Positions 8,987 through 18,700 of a stretch of DNA of 64,000 nt are shown here, piece by piece. The notes beneath the pieces were generated by a model that was given only the letters and a program-made list of their open reading frames with translations, was not told the DNA's origin and searched no databases. The translations under genes and the position numbers were made by a program. The first letter of the stretch is position 1; every line of letters begins with the position of its first letter. Source of the DNA: Streptomyces sp. NBRC 110028 (lineage in GTDB: Bacteria > Actinomycetota > Actinomycetes > Streptomycetales > Streptomycetaceae); contig NZ_BBUZ01000026.1 of NCBI RefSeq assembly GCF_001417735.1, forward strand, positions 372,001 through 436,000. Reading direction: 5' to 3'.

Positions 8987-9891
8987 AGACCACCGCCCTG
9001 ACCGGGCGATACCGCCGCCGGGCGCCCGGTGAGCCACGCGCCGTCGGCTACCTCTACATCCTGCCCGCGCTGCTCGTGTACGCCGTCTTCCTGCTCTACC
9101 CCTTCGGGCAGTCGGTGTGGCTGTCGTTCCTCCACTGGGACGGGCTGACCGCCGCCACCCCGGCCGGGTTCGGCAACTACCGCGACCTGTTCGGCGACCC
9201 CGCGCTGCGCGCCCCGTTCGCGCACGCCCTGGTGCTGCTCGTGTTCTACTCGGCCCTGCCGGTGGCCATCGGGCTGCTGCTGGCGGCCGCGATGTCCCGG
9301 GTGCGGATCCACGGCATGACCTTCTTCCGCACCGTCCTGTTCCTGCCGCAGGTCCTGGCGCTCATCGTGGTCGCGGTGGCCTGGCGGTCCATCCTCGCCC
9401 CCGACGGGCTGCTCAACGACACCCTGCGCGCGGTCGGTCTCGGCTCGCTCGCCCGCCCCTGGCTCGGCGACTACACCTGGGCGCTGCCCGCCGTCGGCGT
9501 CATCGGGACCTGGGTGGGCACCGGGCTGTGCATGGTGCTCTTCCTCGCCGGGGTCCAGCGCGTCCCGCGCGAGCTGTACGAGGCGGCGCGGATGGACGGC
9601 GCCGGGGCGGTCCGGGAGTTCTTCGCCGTCACCCTCCCGGCGTTGCGGCCGCACCTCGCGGTGGCGCTGACCTTGACCATCATCGCGGGCCTGCGCAACT
9701 TCGACCTCATCTACGTCACGACCAGCGGCGGCCCCGGGAACGCCACCTCCGTACCCGCCTACGAGGTGTACCACCGGGCCTTCGAGACCAACCAGGTCGG
9801 CTCGGCCGCCGCCGTGGGCGTGGCCCTCACGGTCCTGATCTTCGCCCTGACCGTCACGGTCTCCCGGCTCGTGGAAGGGCGGCGGGCATGA
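8983..9891 (+). CDS. Sugar ABC transporter permease, MalF type
   Basis: 302-residue membrane permease. Hydrophobic segments begin at about residue 25 (YLYILPALLVYAVFLLYPF), and the EAA loop (YEAARMDGAGAV) is present near residue 200. Coupled by ATGA at both ends: its start overlaps the binding-protein stop and its stop overlaps the next permease. Functions with the permease at 9888-10712 as a heterodimeric channel; no dedicated ATPase gene is present in the operon. Confidence 0.93.
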   Translation: MKTTALTGRYRRRAPGEPRAVGYLYILPALLVYAVFLLYPFGQSVWLSFLHWDGLTAATPAGFGNYRDLFGDPALRAPFAHALVLLVFYSALPVAIGLLLAAAMSRVRIHGMTFFRTVLFLPQVLALIVVAVAWRSILAPDGLLNDTLRAVGLGSLARPWLGDYTWALPAVGVIGTWVGTGLCMVLFLAGVQRVPRELYEAARMDGAGAVREFFAVTLPALRPHLAVALTLTIIAGLRNFDLIYVTTSGGPGNATSVPAYEVYHRAFETNQVGSAAAVGVALTVLIFALTVTVSRLVEGRRA

Positions 9892-10712
9892 CCACACGCC
9901 TGGAACGCGGCGTCACCTACGCGCTCCTCACCCTGTTCGCCGTCCTCTCGCTCGTCCCCGTCGTCTCCATCCTCACCACCGCCTTCGCCTCGCAGGGCTC
10001 CCTGGACACCGGGTTCTCGGCTCCGTGGGACGGGCTCCACTGGGGCAACTTCGCCGACGCCTGGAGCCGCGGCCACTTCGGCACCTACCTCGGCAACTCG
10101 GTCCTGGTCACCACGGTCGTGGTCGCGGCCACCACCGTGCTGGCCGTCCTCGCCGCGTACGCCTTCGGGGTGATGCGCTTCCCCGGCTCCACCCCGCTGT
10201 TCTACCTCTTCGTGATCGGGCTGACCCTGCCCCAGGAGGCCCTGGTCGTCCCGCTCTACTTCGATCTGCGGTACGCCGGACTCACCGACACCTACTGGGC
10301 GTTGATCCTGCCGCAGACCGCCCAGTCGCTGGCGTTCGGCGTGTTCTGGATGCGGACGTACTTCCGGGGCAGCGCCCGGGCGGTGATCGAGGCGGCCCGG
10401 CTCGACGGGGCGAACAGCTGGACCACGCTGTGGCGGGTGCTCGTCCCGATGGGCCGCCCGGCGATCTCCACCATGGTCGTCATCACCTTCATGTGGACGT
10501 GGAACGAGTTCCTGATGGCGCTGGTGATGGTCAGCGACGAGGCCCATCGCACCGTCCCCCTCGGCCTCGCCTTCTTCCAGGGGCAGCACAGCTCGGACGC
10601 GGCGCTGCTCGCGGCGGCGTCGGTGCTGATCGCGCTGCCGGTGGTGGTCGTCTACGTGGCGCTCCAGCGCCGGTTCATCGAGGGCATGCTGGGCGGCGCG
10701 GTCAAGGAGTAG
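9888..10712 (+). CDS. Sugar ABC transporter permease, MalG type
   Basis: 274-residue permease with six predicted membrane segments and a conserved EAA loop (IEAARLDGANSW, about residue 167). It ends the kinase/ABC operon. Its last codons overlap the 3' end of the convergent DUF72 gene by 11 bp, leaving no room for an independent terminator. Confidence 0.93.
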   Translation: MTTRLERGVTYALLTLFAVLSLVPVVSILTTAFASQGSLDTGFSAPWDGLHWGNFADAWSRGHFGTYLGNSVLVTTVVVAATTVLAVLAAYAFGVMRFPGSTPLFYLFVIGLTLPQEALVVPLYFDLRYAGLTDTYWALILPQTAQSLAFGVFWMRTYFRGSARAVIEAARLDGANSWTTLWRVLVPMGRPAISTMVVITFMWTWNEFLMALVMVSDEAHRTVPLGLAFFQGQHSSDAALLAAASVLIALPVVVVYVALQRRFIEGMLGGAVKE

Positions 10713-11472
10713 CCGCCGTCGCGGGCGTACGGCTGACCGGGAGGCCCAGCCGGGCGACGGCGCGGGCGAAGACGACGGCGTCGTGGATCGCCGCCCCGCC
10801 CGTGTCGTTGTTGAAGTACGCGTGGACGTCGGCCTCGCCGGGCCAGGTATCACCCACCCGGCGCGCCCACGTGGCGAGCGCCCGGCGGCCGTAGCGCGGC
10901 GCGGGCTCGGCCCGGCCGCCGTGGAACCGTACGTACCCCCACCCCGCGGTCCGCCACAGCGGGGCGGCCGGGCGCGAGCCCACGTCCGCCCAGCACAGCG
11001 CGGCGCCGTGGCGCTCCAGCAGCGCCCGGATCTCCTCGGTCCACCAGGAGTCATGGCGCGGCTCGACCGCCACCCGGGTACCGGCGGGGAAGCAGGCCAG
11101 ACAGCTGCCCAGCAGACCGGGGTCGGCCCGCAGGGTCGGCGGGAGCTGGAGCAGGACCGGGCCCAGCCGGTCGCCGAGACCTTCCGCGTGCGACATCAGC
11201 CGCGCGACCGGTTCCTTCGGGTCGCGCAGCCGCTTGATGTGGGTCAGATAGCGGCTGGCCTTGAGCGCCATCACGAACCCGCCGGGCGTGCGGTCCCGCC
11301 AGGCGGCGAACTGATCGTGCTCGGGAAGCCGATAGAACGCGTTATTGCTCTCGACCGTGGTGAAGCCCCTGGCGTACTCCTCCAGCCACAGCCGCTGCGG
11401 ACAGCCTGCGGGGTAGAGGACACCGCGCCAGTCCTTGTACTGCCATCCCGAGGTGCCGATCAGGACGCCCAT
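10702..11472 (-). CDS. DUF72 domain protein
   Basis: 256-residue DUF72 (YecE-like) protein, a TIM-barrel-like family of unknown biochemical role. The N-terminal IGTSGWQYKDWRG (residues 5-17), the FTTVESNNAFYRLP segment and the C-terminal DVHAYFNNDTGGAAI are hallmarks. It sits 6 nt downstream of a small conserved hypothetical gene on the same strand and is convergent with the sugar ABC operon. Nothing here ties it to those genes functionally. Confidence 0.9.
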   Translation of the reverse strand: MGVLIGTSGWQYKDWRGVLYPAGCPQRLWLEEYARGFTTVESNNAFYRLPEHDQFAAWRDRTPGGFVMALKASRYLTHIKRLRDPKEPVARLMSHAEGLGDRLGPVLLQLPPTLRADPGLLGSCLACFPAGTRVAVEPRHDSWWTEEIRALLERHGAALCWADVGSRPAAPLWRTAGWGYVRFHGGRAEPAPRYGRRALATWARRVGDTWPGEADVHAYFNNDTGGAAIHDAVVFARAVARLGLPVSRTPATAATP

Positions 11473-11478
11473 GCGCGC

Positions 11479-11718
11479 TCAGGCCTCGCCCGGATGCCAC
11501 GTCGGCCACTGCCCGGGCCGGTCGGCCCAGTGGACCTGATCCGGATCGTCGAGGTCGATGCCGGGGAAGATCTGCCGGACGCGCGGCGCGAACTCTTCCT
11601 TCTCCAGGGGTTCGCACCCCACCCCCCGAAGCCGCACCCGCCGGTAGCGGCTGTCGGAGTCGAATGATTCAACGAAGACGGGGTAACCGGAATCGTCCCG
11701 GTTTGTGGCGTGCTCCAT
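11479..11718 (-). CDS. Small conserved-type hypothetical protein
   Basis: 79-residue acidic protein without signal peptide or membrane segment; it contains RVRLRGVGCEPLEKEEF in the centre and ends WPTWHPGEA. The ATG at 11718 is preceded by GGAGG only 1 nt away, tighter than usual, and no better start is available in frame. It lies 6 nt before DUF72, probably in one transcript. No function recognised. Confidence 0.6.
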   Translation of the reverse strand: MEHATNRDDSGYPVFVESFDSDSRYRRVRLRGVGCEPLEKEEFAPRVRQIFPGIDLDDPDQVHWADRPGQWPTWHPGEA

Positions 11719-11808
11719 GCCTCCAGGGTGCCGGAGCGGCCGCCGGTTTGCGGCCCGGGGCATTGTCCGCTTGATTCGAAGGAGAGGAACCCGTGCCGGG
11801 GGTGAGCG

Positions 11809-12471
11809 ATGATCTTCACTGACCGGGTGGACGCCGGACGGCGCCTCGCCGAGCGGCTGAGACCGCTGGCCGAAGAGAAGCCCGTGGTGCTGGGGCTGCC
11901 GAGAGGCGGGGTGCCGGTGGCCTTCGAGGTGGCCCGGGCGCTGAACGCCCCGCTGGACGTGATCATCGTCCGCAAGCTCGGCGTCCCCTTCCACCGGGAG
12001 CTGGGCTTCGGCGCCATCGGCGAGGGCGGGGTACGGGTCGTCCACGAGGCGATCATCCGGATGAGCCGGGCGGACGAGGAAGAGATCGCCGACGTCGAGC
12101 GGACCGAGCAGGCCGAGCTGATCCGGCAGGCCAGGCGGTTCCGCGGCGACCGGCCGCGGATCCCGGTGGAGGGCCGTACGGCGATCATCGTGGACGACGG
12201 GATCGCGACCGGCGCCACCGCGCGCGCCGCCTGCCGGGTCGCGCGCGCCCAGGGCGCGGCCCGGGCCGTCCTGGCCGTTCCGGTGGCGCCGCCGGACGCG
12301 GTCGCGTCGCTGCGCGAGGACGCGGACGACGTGGTGTGCCTGTCCACGCCCCCGGACTTCTCCGCGGTCGGCGAGTGGTACGAGGACTTCTCCCAGACCG
12401 GCGACGCCGAGGTGGTGGACCTGCTGACCAGGTCGACTGGACAGCGGGGGGAGGCGCATCCTGGAAGGTGA
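11809..12471 (+). CDS. Phosphoribosyltransferase domain protein
   Basis: 220-residue type I phosphoribosyltransferase fold protein. The PRPP-binding loop is clear at about residues 126-137 (IIVDDGIATGAT), preceded by the hood/N-lobe LGLPRGGVPVAFEVA (about residues 28-42). The true substrate of this soil-bacterial subgroup is unknown; it is often found with universal-stress-type or DUF1876 genes. A DUF1876 gene follows 17 nt downstream, giving a likely two-gene operon. No strong ribosome site stands at the usual distance, although GGAGAGGA is 19 nt upstream and GGGGGTGAG is close. Confidence 0.88.
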   Translation: MIFTDRVDAGRRLAERLRPLAEEKPVVLGLPRGGVPVAFEVARALNAPLDVIIVRKLGVPFHRELGFGAIGEGGVRVVHEAIIRMSRADEEEIADVERTEQAELIRQARRFRGDRPRIPVEGRTAIIVDDGIATGATARAACRVARAQGAARAVLAVPVAPPDAVASLREDADDVVCLSTPPDFSAVGEWYEDFSQTGDAEVVDLLTRSTGQRGEAHPGR

Positions 12472-12488
12472 CGCAGGAGGTGATCGTG

Positions 12489-12758
12489 ATGGAGACGATC
12501 GTGGGATGCGACATCCAGATGGAATTCCGTGAGATCGGTCCGCTGACCGAAGCCGTCATCCGGCTGCGGATGCACGACGGCACCGAGATGCTCGCCCAGG
12601 GCCGCGCGAACCGCAACCCCGACGACCCGGCACAGCCGCGGGTCGGCGAGGAGATCGCGGCGGCCAGGGCGCTGAGCAACCTGGCCCACCGGCTGATCGG
12701 CAAGGCGGGCGGCGACATCGAGGAAGTCACCCACAGCAAGGCACACCTGGTGATGTGA
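12489..12758 (+). CDS. DUF1876 (dsRBD-fold-like) small protein
   Basis: 89-residue protein matching the DUF1876 pattern: IRLRMHDGTEMLAQGRANRNPDDPAQPRVG (split here only for description) and then VGEEIAAARALSNLAHRLI. ATG at 12489 has GGAGG at 12476-12480, 8 nt upstream; the GTG at 12486 is less well placed. The family is widespread in actinobacteria, has a small alpha/beta fold and no established function. Probably co-transcribed with the phosphoribosyltransferase. Confidence 0.82.
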   Translation: METIVGCDIQMEFREIGPLTEAVIRLRMHDGTEMLAQGRANRNPDDPAQPRVGEEIAAARALSNLAHRLIGKAGGDIEEVTHSKAHLVM

Positions 12759-12913
12759 CCGATGGTCCCCCGGTGGCTTCCCGGTCACCGGGGCCGGGTG
12801 GAGCGAGGGTGAGGAATTGCCGGGGAATGCGATCAATGTCCCGGAGACATAAGGACGTCCAAGCGGGGAAGGGGGAGCCCGAAGAGAGCGGATACGACCC
12901 CGGGAGGTCGCTC

Positions 12914-13636
12914 ATGGCGCAACGGAACGACACGACGACGCCCAGGCGCCCAAGGTCCCGGCCGTGGTGCTTATGCGCCCTGGCTGTCGGCGCGCTGGCC
13001 GTGGTGACGGCTTGCGGCGCCGACACCCAGCGGTCCGGGCCGCCCGGCTCCTCCGGCGCACCGGGCGGCGGTGAGCCGTCCGCCTCGTCCGTCACCCGGT
13101 CGGCGGCGCACACCGGGCGCGCGGCGCCGGCGACGTCCGCCTCCCGGCCCGACTCGTCGCGCCCCGTGACGCGCCCCGCGTCCTCGGCGGCGGTCGCGCA
13201 CACCACCGCGTCGCGCCCGGGCGCCCAGCGGGTATGCCCCACCGAGCGCCTGGGGCTTTCCCTGGGGCGCGAGGACGTGGGCGCGGGCAATATCTACATG
13301 CCGCTGGTGCTCACCAACAAGTCCACCGCCACCTGCACGCTCACCGGCTTCCCCGGGGTCTCGCTGCTGGACTCCGTGGGCTCCGCGATCGGCGACCCCG
13401 CCTCCCGGCGCGGCGCGTCGCGCTCCGCGGTCTCCCTGCCGCCCGGCGGCAGCGCCTCCGCGATGCTGCACACCCTCAACGAGGGCACGGCCGACAAGCC
13501 CTGCTGGCGCACCCCCGCCCGGATCCGGGCCTACCCGCCGGACTCCTCCACCTCCATGACCGTGCCGGCGCGCTCCTTCCGCGTCTGCGGCGGCGTGTTC
13601 GAGGTCGAGTCGATCCACTCCGGAAAGGGCGCCTGA
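12914..13636 (+). CDS. DUF4232 secreted lipoprotein
   Basis: 240-residue exported protein. Start ATG at 12914, 6 nt after GGGAGG. A basic N-terminus, hydrophobic core and lipobox VVTAC (Cys34) give a lipoprotein; a Ser/Pro/Ala-rich linker (residues 38-100) leads to a DUF4232 domain (CPTERLGLSLG onward, with paired Cys in TCTLTGF and the C-terminal FRVCGG). DUF4232 is common in Streptomyces cell-surface proteins and has no known activity. Codon 20 is TTA (12971-12973), the rare leucine codon read by the bldA tRNA. Confidence 0.87.
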   Translation: MAQRNDTTTPRRPRSRPWCLCALAVGALAVVTACGADTQRSGPPGSSGAPGGGEPSASSVTRSAAHTGRAAPATSASRPDSSRPVTRPASSAAVAHTTASRPGAQRVCPTERLGLSLGREDVGAGNIYMPLVLTNKSTATCTLTGFPGVSLLDSVGSAIGDPASRRGASRSAVSLPPGGSASAMLHTLNEGTADKPCWRTPARIRAYPPDSSTSMTVPARSFRVCGGVFEVESIHSGKGA

Positions 13637-13707
13637 CGGCCCCGAAAGCGCACCTGACAGCGGCATACCGAGCCCCCCGGCGGGCGCGCCGGATGTGTCC
13701 GAAAATC

Positions 13708-13736
13708 TTGACAAGCCGGGCGTCCGCTGGCCGTGT
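13708..13736 (+). promoter_or_regulatory. Possible promoter before the peptide/HExxH operon
   Basis: A consensus -35 hexamer TTGACA stands at 13708-13713 in the 186-bp spacer upstream of the small peptide gene. The -10 at the expected distance is poor (CCGTGT at 13731-13736), so this is weak evidence; an activated or alternative-sigma promoter is possible. Confidence 0.3.
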
Positions 13737-13822
13737 TCACCCTTTCGCAATCAATAGGGGTAGGTCACCATAGGGATGCCTCACGTGAGCCGGTGTGGAA
13801 CGTCCTTAAGGAGGGCGGTGTC

Positions 13823-13996
13823 ATGGAGCGAGTCGCGATCGAGGTCGAGACGGAGCTGCTGGACCTTTCGGGAGCGACACTGGAAGACCTCGACCGGGAT
13901 GAAGGGATCGCCGCGGTCGCGCTGCGGCTGATCGGCGCCGTCCGGAACCCGGCGACGGCCTCCAGTTCCTCCAACGCGGGGCAGAATTGCGGTTGA
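13823..13996 (+). CDS. Putative RiPP precursor peptide (57 aa)
   Basis: 57-residue peptide with an excellent ribosome site (AAGGAGG at 13808-13814, 8 nt before ATG). Residues 12-41 (LLDLSGATLEDLD then IAAVALRLIGAV) follow the leader pattern of FxSxx-COOH-type precursors: a D-L-x-G-x-x-L-x-x-L motif and an amphipathic helix. The C-terminal ATASSSSNAGQNCG (residues 44-57) is short, Ser/Asn-rich and ends in Cys-Gly, like a core peptide, but lacks the FxSxx end. Its stop overlaps the start of the HExxH gene (TTGA), so the two are translationally coupled. No radical SAM gene is nearby. Precursor status is inference from size, leader pattern and partner. Confidence 0.6.
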   Translation: MERVAIEVETELLDLSGATLEDLDRDEGIAAVALRLIGAVRNPATASSSSNAGQNCG

Positions 13997-15780
13997 CCGA
14001 CTCCCGCCACCATTTATCGGCGGAGTGCTTCACCGGGCTGGCCGTGGGTTCGGGAAGCGCGGCATCGGTCGCCGAGCTGAGATCCGGTCAGCGCAGCCGC
14101 GCGATGCTGCTGGTGCGGGCGCTGGTCGACCTGACCGCCGCACATCCCGCCCTTCCCGGTCCGCTGCCGCCCGCCGAGGAGGCGTGGCGGCTGCTGATAC
14201 GCGCCGAGCGCCGTTCCCCGGCCGCCGTGGAGCGGCTGTTGCTGCATCCGCAGACGGGGGTGTGGCTCAGCCGGTGCCTGCGGCGGCTGCGCGGACAGGA
14301 ACCGGCGGACGCGCCGCTGTGGAGCGAGACCGGCTATCTGTACGCGGTGGCGGCCTCGGCCGCCCTCCTCGCGGGCATCGACTTCCGCATCGCGGCCGTG
14401 GTGCGCGACGGCGGGGTGATGCTGCCCGCGCTGGGATTCGCTCTCCTGCCGGACCCTGCCACGGACCTCGCCGAGGTCGTGGGCACGGGGGAGGGGGCGA
14501 CGGTGGTGGCCGGGCCGCACACGGTGCCGTTGCCCGCCCCCGGCTTCGCGGAGGACGCCCCGGGGTGGTACGGCCTCCGGCGGCTGCGCGGTGAGCACCG
14601 GGGGCACATCTGCTCGCCGTTCCTCGACGATGTCGACCCCTATCGCGACTTCTTCCGCCGCAGACCGCCGGACCGGCTCTCCGAGGACGCGTGGGAACGC
14701 TGGCAGGAACGTTTCGCGGGCGCCTGGCGGCTGCTCGCCGAGCAGCGCAACGTGGACCCGTCGGGGGTCGCCGCCTGCGTCGCCTCCGTGGTCCCCGTAC
14801 CGTACGCGGCCCATCCCGAGCCGTTCAGCGCCTCCTCCCCGGAGGCCTACGGCTGCGTCCTGATCAACGCCCCCGTGGCCGAGCCGGACCTGGCCGCCGC
14901 GCTGGTGCACGAGGCCCAGCACATCAAGCTCAGCGCCCTGATGGATCTGGTGCCCCTGATCGAGGGCGGCCGGGAGGAGGTCCACCACGCGCCGTGGCGG
15001 CTGGACCCGAGGCCGCTGCGCGGACTGCTCCAGGGGGTGTACGCGTTCCTGGGCGTGACCGGCTTCTGGCAGGACCGCCGGCACCGGGCCGAGGACGGGC
15101 CCGCCAAGGACACCGCCGCGTTCGAGTTCGCCCTCCGCCGGGTGCAGACCTCCCACGGGCTGGAGACGCTGCGCACTCACGCCGAACTGACGCCCCTGGG
15201 CAGGAGCTTCCTCGATCAGGCGGCGGAGCGGCTGGCCGGCTGGCTCGCGGAGCCGGTCCCGCCCGTGCCACGGCGGCTGGCGGAGGACCTGGTCGTCGAC
15301 CACCGGCTCGTGTACCGCATGCGCCATCTGCGGCCCGAACCCGCCCGGCTCGCCCGGTGGGCGCGGGCCTGGCGGACGCGCGGTGCGCCGCCCCGGGAGC
15401 TGCCCCCCACCTCGGTCGAGCCCGCCCTCGCGGAGACGGCGGCGCGGACGGCGCTCGCCAGGCTCCGGTTCGCCGACCCGGAACGGCTCCGGGACCGGAA
15501 CGGTGGCGACGACGCCCCGGACGGGGCCGACCTCGCCTGGGTCATGGGCGACCGGGCGGCCGCGCTGCGCGGCTACCGTGGCCGGCTGGCCCGGGCCCCG
15601 GACGACGTCGCGGCCTGGGCGGGGCTGGCGCTCACCCTGCCGGACGGCGCGGCCAGGGCGGCGCTGCTCCGCGCTCCCGAAGTGGCCCTCGCCGTCCACC
15701 GCGCGCTACGGGAGACCGGCGGCGCGGTGCCCGATCCGGTCGCTCTCGCCACCTGGATCGGGACAGCGGCCTGTCTTTGA
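13987..15780 (+). CDS. HExxH-motif putative peptide-modifying enzyme
   Basis: 597-residue protein of the HExxH family found beside RiPP precursors (aKG-HExxH-type peptide beta-hydroxylase-like). The motif His308-Glu-Ala-Gln-His312 is intact in a helix (ALVHEAQHIKLSAL); conserved flanking blocks such as SGQRSRAMLLVRAL (about residues 32-45) and RRVQTSHGLETL are present. TTG at 13987 or TTG at 13993 may start it; the latter gives a TTGA overlap with the peptide gene. Codon 10 (14014-14016) is TTA, implying bldA dependence. Its 3' end lies 10 nt from the end of the convergent NB-ARC/TPR gene. In RiPP pathways such enzymes hydroxylate the precursor; the modified residue here is unknown. Confidence 0.78.
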   Translation: MRLTDSRHHLSAECFTGLAVGSGSAASVAELRSGQRSRAMLLVRALVDLTAAHPALPGPLPPAEEAWRLLIRAERRSPAAVERLLLHPQTGVWLSRCLRRLRGQEPADAPLWSETGYLYAVAASAALLAGIDFRIAAVVRDGGVMLPALGFALLPDPATDLAEVVGTGEGATVVAGPHTVPLPAPGFAEDAPGWYGLRRLRGEHRGHICSPFLDDVDPYRDFFRRRPPDRLSEDAWERWQERFAGAWRLLAEQRNVDPSGVAACVASVVPVPYAAHPEPFSASSPEAYGCVLINAPVAEPDLAAALVHEAQHIKLSALMDLVPLIEGGREEVHHAPWRLDPRPLRGLLQGVYAFLGVTGFWQDRRHRAEDGPAKDTAAFEFALRRVQTSHGLETLRTHAELTPLGRSFLDQAAERLAGWLAEPVPPVPRRLAEDLVVDHRLVYRMRHLRPEPARLARWARAWRTRGAPPRELPPTSVEPALAETAARTALARLRFADPERLRDRNGGDDAPDGADLAWVMGDRAAALRGYRGRLARAPDDVAAWAGLALTLPDGAARAALLRAPEVALAVHRALRETGGAVPDPVALATWIGTAACL

Positions 15781-15790
15781 GCCTGGACGG

Positions 15791-18700
15791 TCAGAAGGGG
15801 ATCGCCTCCACATCGCAGTCCGCGCGGATGCCCCGGGCCGCCGCGACCGTGGCCGGGTGACCGGGGGACAGGACGGTGCGCATCCGGGCCAGGGAGCCGT
15901 TGTGCAGCTCCTCGGCCGACCGCCCCTCGCCCAGCGCCCGCAGATCCCCGGACAGGTTGACGGCGCAGGCCAGCGTGGTGGGGTGGTCCTCGCCCAGCCG
16001 TGACCGGCAGGCCGCGAGCGTCTTTGTGTCCAGCTCCCGGGCCTCCTGGTAGTCCGCCAGCGTGTAGTGATCGCTGGCCAGGTTGATCGCGCACGCCAGG
16101 GTGATCGGGTGTTCCGTCCCCAGCGCCTCGACCAGCACGGGCATCGTCTCCTTGTTGAGCGCGAGCGCGGCCTCGGTCTCGCCCAGCAGCCGCAGGGTGA
16201 CGGCCAGGTCGATGGCCGCGCTCAGCGTCACCGGGTGCCGCGGCCCCAGCGCGGACCGCATGTCGGCCACGCACTTGGCGCCCAGCTCGCGGGCGCCGTC
16301 GAGGTCGGCGGTCTGGCGCAGGTCCATGGACAGGTTGAGCGAGGTCGCCGCGATGTGGAGGTTGGGCTCGCTGTAGCGCAGCCGGTAACGCTCCAGGACC
16401 TCCCGGGTGATCTCCAGCGCGCCCTCGTGGTCGCCTGCCTTGCGGCGGGCCACGGCGAGGTTGCGCAGGGCGTACACGCCGATCGGCGTGTTCTGCGGAA
16501 GCAGTTGGCGGACCCGGTCGCAGGTCAGCTCCAGCATGGTGCGGGCGGCGATGTAGTCGCCGCTCTCCCGGACGTCGATCGAGAGATTGGCCTCCAGCAG
16601 GATCGTCAGCAGCGAGTCCTCGCCGAGGACGACCTCGGCGAGGTCGCGGGCATTCTGGTCCACCTCCCGGGCGCGCGCGAAGTCACCGGCCGAGCGCAGC
16701 GCCAGGGCGTAGTCGTTGGCGGCGGCGATGGTGTACGGATCCTCGTCGCCGAACAGCCGCAGGGTCCGCCGCCAGCGGTCCTCCTCCAGCTCCAGCGAGT
16801 GGGTGTAGTCGCCCTGGTAGCGGGCGTCGCTGGCAACGGCTCCGAGGGTGACCAGCGTGTTCTCGTGGTCGTCGCCCTCGTTCGCGCGCTGCAGTTCGAG
16901 CGTCCGGCTGTTCAGCTCCCGGGCCTGTCCGAAGTGGCCGAGCAGGGTGAGGACATGGCCGAGCGTGCGGGAGATGGCGAGCGTCTCCGGGTTGTCCTCG
17001 CCGAGCGAGGTCCGCCACTTCTCCCGCACCCGGCTGCCGAGTTCGAGCGCGCCCTCGTGGTCGCCCCAGACATGGAGGAACCGGACCAGGTTCCGCACCA
17101 TCTGGCGCACCCATTTGTCGTCGCAGTCCATCGCGCGGGACGCCCGGACGTGCGACAACAGGTCCGTGTAGCGGCCCCAGTTGGCGGGCGAGACGTCATT
17201 GGGGTCGCCGTAGGCCAGCAGCACATGGGCGCTGTGCCGCATGTCGGCCTGCTGCTGCGGGGACATCTGGCCGATCAGCACCGCCTGCACCAGCCGGTGC
17301 AGTTCGATGGTGTTGCTGCGGTGATTGATCTTGATCAGGGCGTAGCGGTTGATCTCCCGGATCGCATGGCCGAGTTTGATCGGGTCCTGGAGCACTTCGG
17401 ACAGCTCGGGGGAGAGGGAGACGCCCCGGATGCCCGAGAAGAGCCGCCGGGAAATGGGCTCGGGGGCGAAGAACGAGCACATCTGCAGCAGTTGGAGGGC
17501 GCCCGGGTGGTGCTCGGCGAGCCGGCGCAGCGACATGTTCCAGGCGGCGGCGACCGGTTCGGGATAGTCGACCGGGACCCCGGCGGCCAGCAGCTCGTTG
17601 CGCCGGGTGCTGACATCCGCCCGCTCGTCCTCGAAGACCTGGAGATACTCGTCGACCGGCATCCCCGTCTCGGAGAGCCACGCCGCCGCCTGCTCGATCG
17701 CCAGCGGCAGATCCCCCAGGGTCTCGGCGATCCGGTCGGCCTGCTCGTGCGGCAGCTCCGGCCCCCGCCGCAGCAGCAGTTGGATGCTCTCCTCGCGCTC
17801 GAAGACATCCACCTCCACGGTACGGGCGGCCCGCGACCACTGGGCGTTCCGCGACGTCACCAGGATCCGGCCGGGCCCGCCCGCGGGGAAGAACGGCCGG
17901 ACGGTCTCCAGCTCCTCCGCGTTGTCGAAGACCAGGAGCCAGTTGCGGCAGGGGCGCCCGGTGCGCAGCGCGTCCAGCACGCTGGGCACCGCCGTGTTCG
18001 CCTCCATGCCCGCCTGCAGGCCGAGCCGGTCGGCGAGCTGCACCAGCGCCTGGCGGATCTGCTCCGGGCGCTCCGCCGGGATCCACCACACCGCGTCGTA
18101 GGCCGCGGCGTGCTGATGCACGTACTCCAGGGCGATCTGGGACTTTCCGACCCCGCCGAGACCGTGCAGCGCTTCGGGCAGCACGGCGGCCGTTCCCTCG
18201 CTGCGCAGCCGCTCGTGCAGCGTGTCGAGCAGCGTTCGCCGTCCGGTGAAGTTGTTGTTCCGGGGCGGCACATTGCCCCAGATGGCCGGGGGGTCCCCGG
18301 CGCGGCGCTCCTCCACGGCGGGCAGGGACCGGGCAGCGGTCACGGACACGAAGGTTCCTCTCGAATGCTCCCCCGCCGTACCCGGCGTGCCGTGCGCCGG
18401 CGGGGATGGTGAATCGTCGGCTTGGGACGACGGACGGGATCGGGGAGTCATGGAGTCGGTCACGGCAACCTCGGGTACCACATTTCCCCAGTGGGGTACG
18501 TCTTCAAAGGGCTCCGGGCGGCTTTCGCCCGTGCGGGGGAGCGCTTGGCGCGCGAGGACAAGGGCGCGAAAGGAGCGCGCGCCTTCGAGATAGGGCCCGG
18601 AAAGGGCCTGGTAGACCTGTTCCTGAAGGCGTATGTACGGCATCAGGCGCTCGGTGTCGGGCAGGTCCCGCACCGGCCCCGAGGGGTGGTTGAGCAGATC

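Noticed and set aside
13823..13996. FxSxx-COOH peptide in the strict sense
   Set aside because: The leader pattern fits, but the C-terminus is NAGQNCG and not FxSxx; no FxsB radical SAM gene was found.
16067..18412. Long open frame (781 codons) on the plus strand opposite the NB-ARC/TPR gene
   Set aside because: Arises from high-GC third positions of the real gene; Arg/Gln/Gly/Val-rich product with no domain and no ribosome site.
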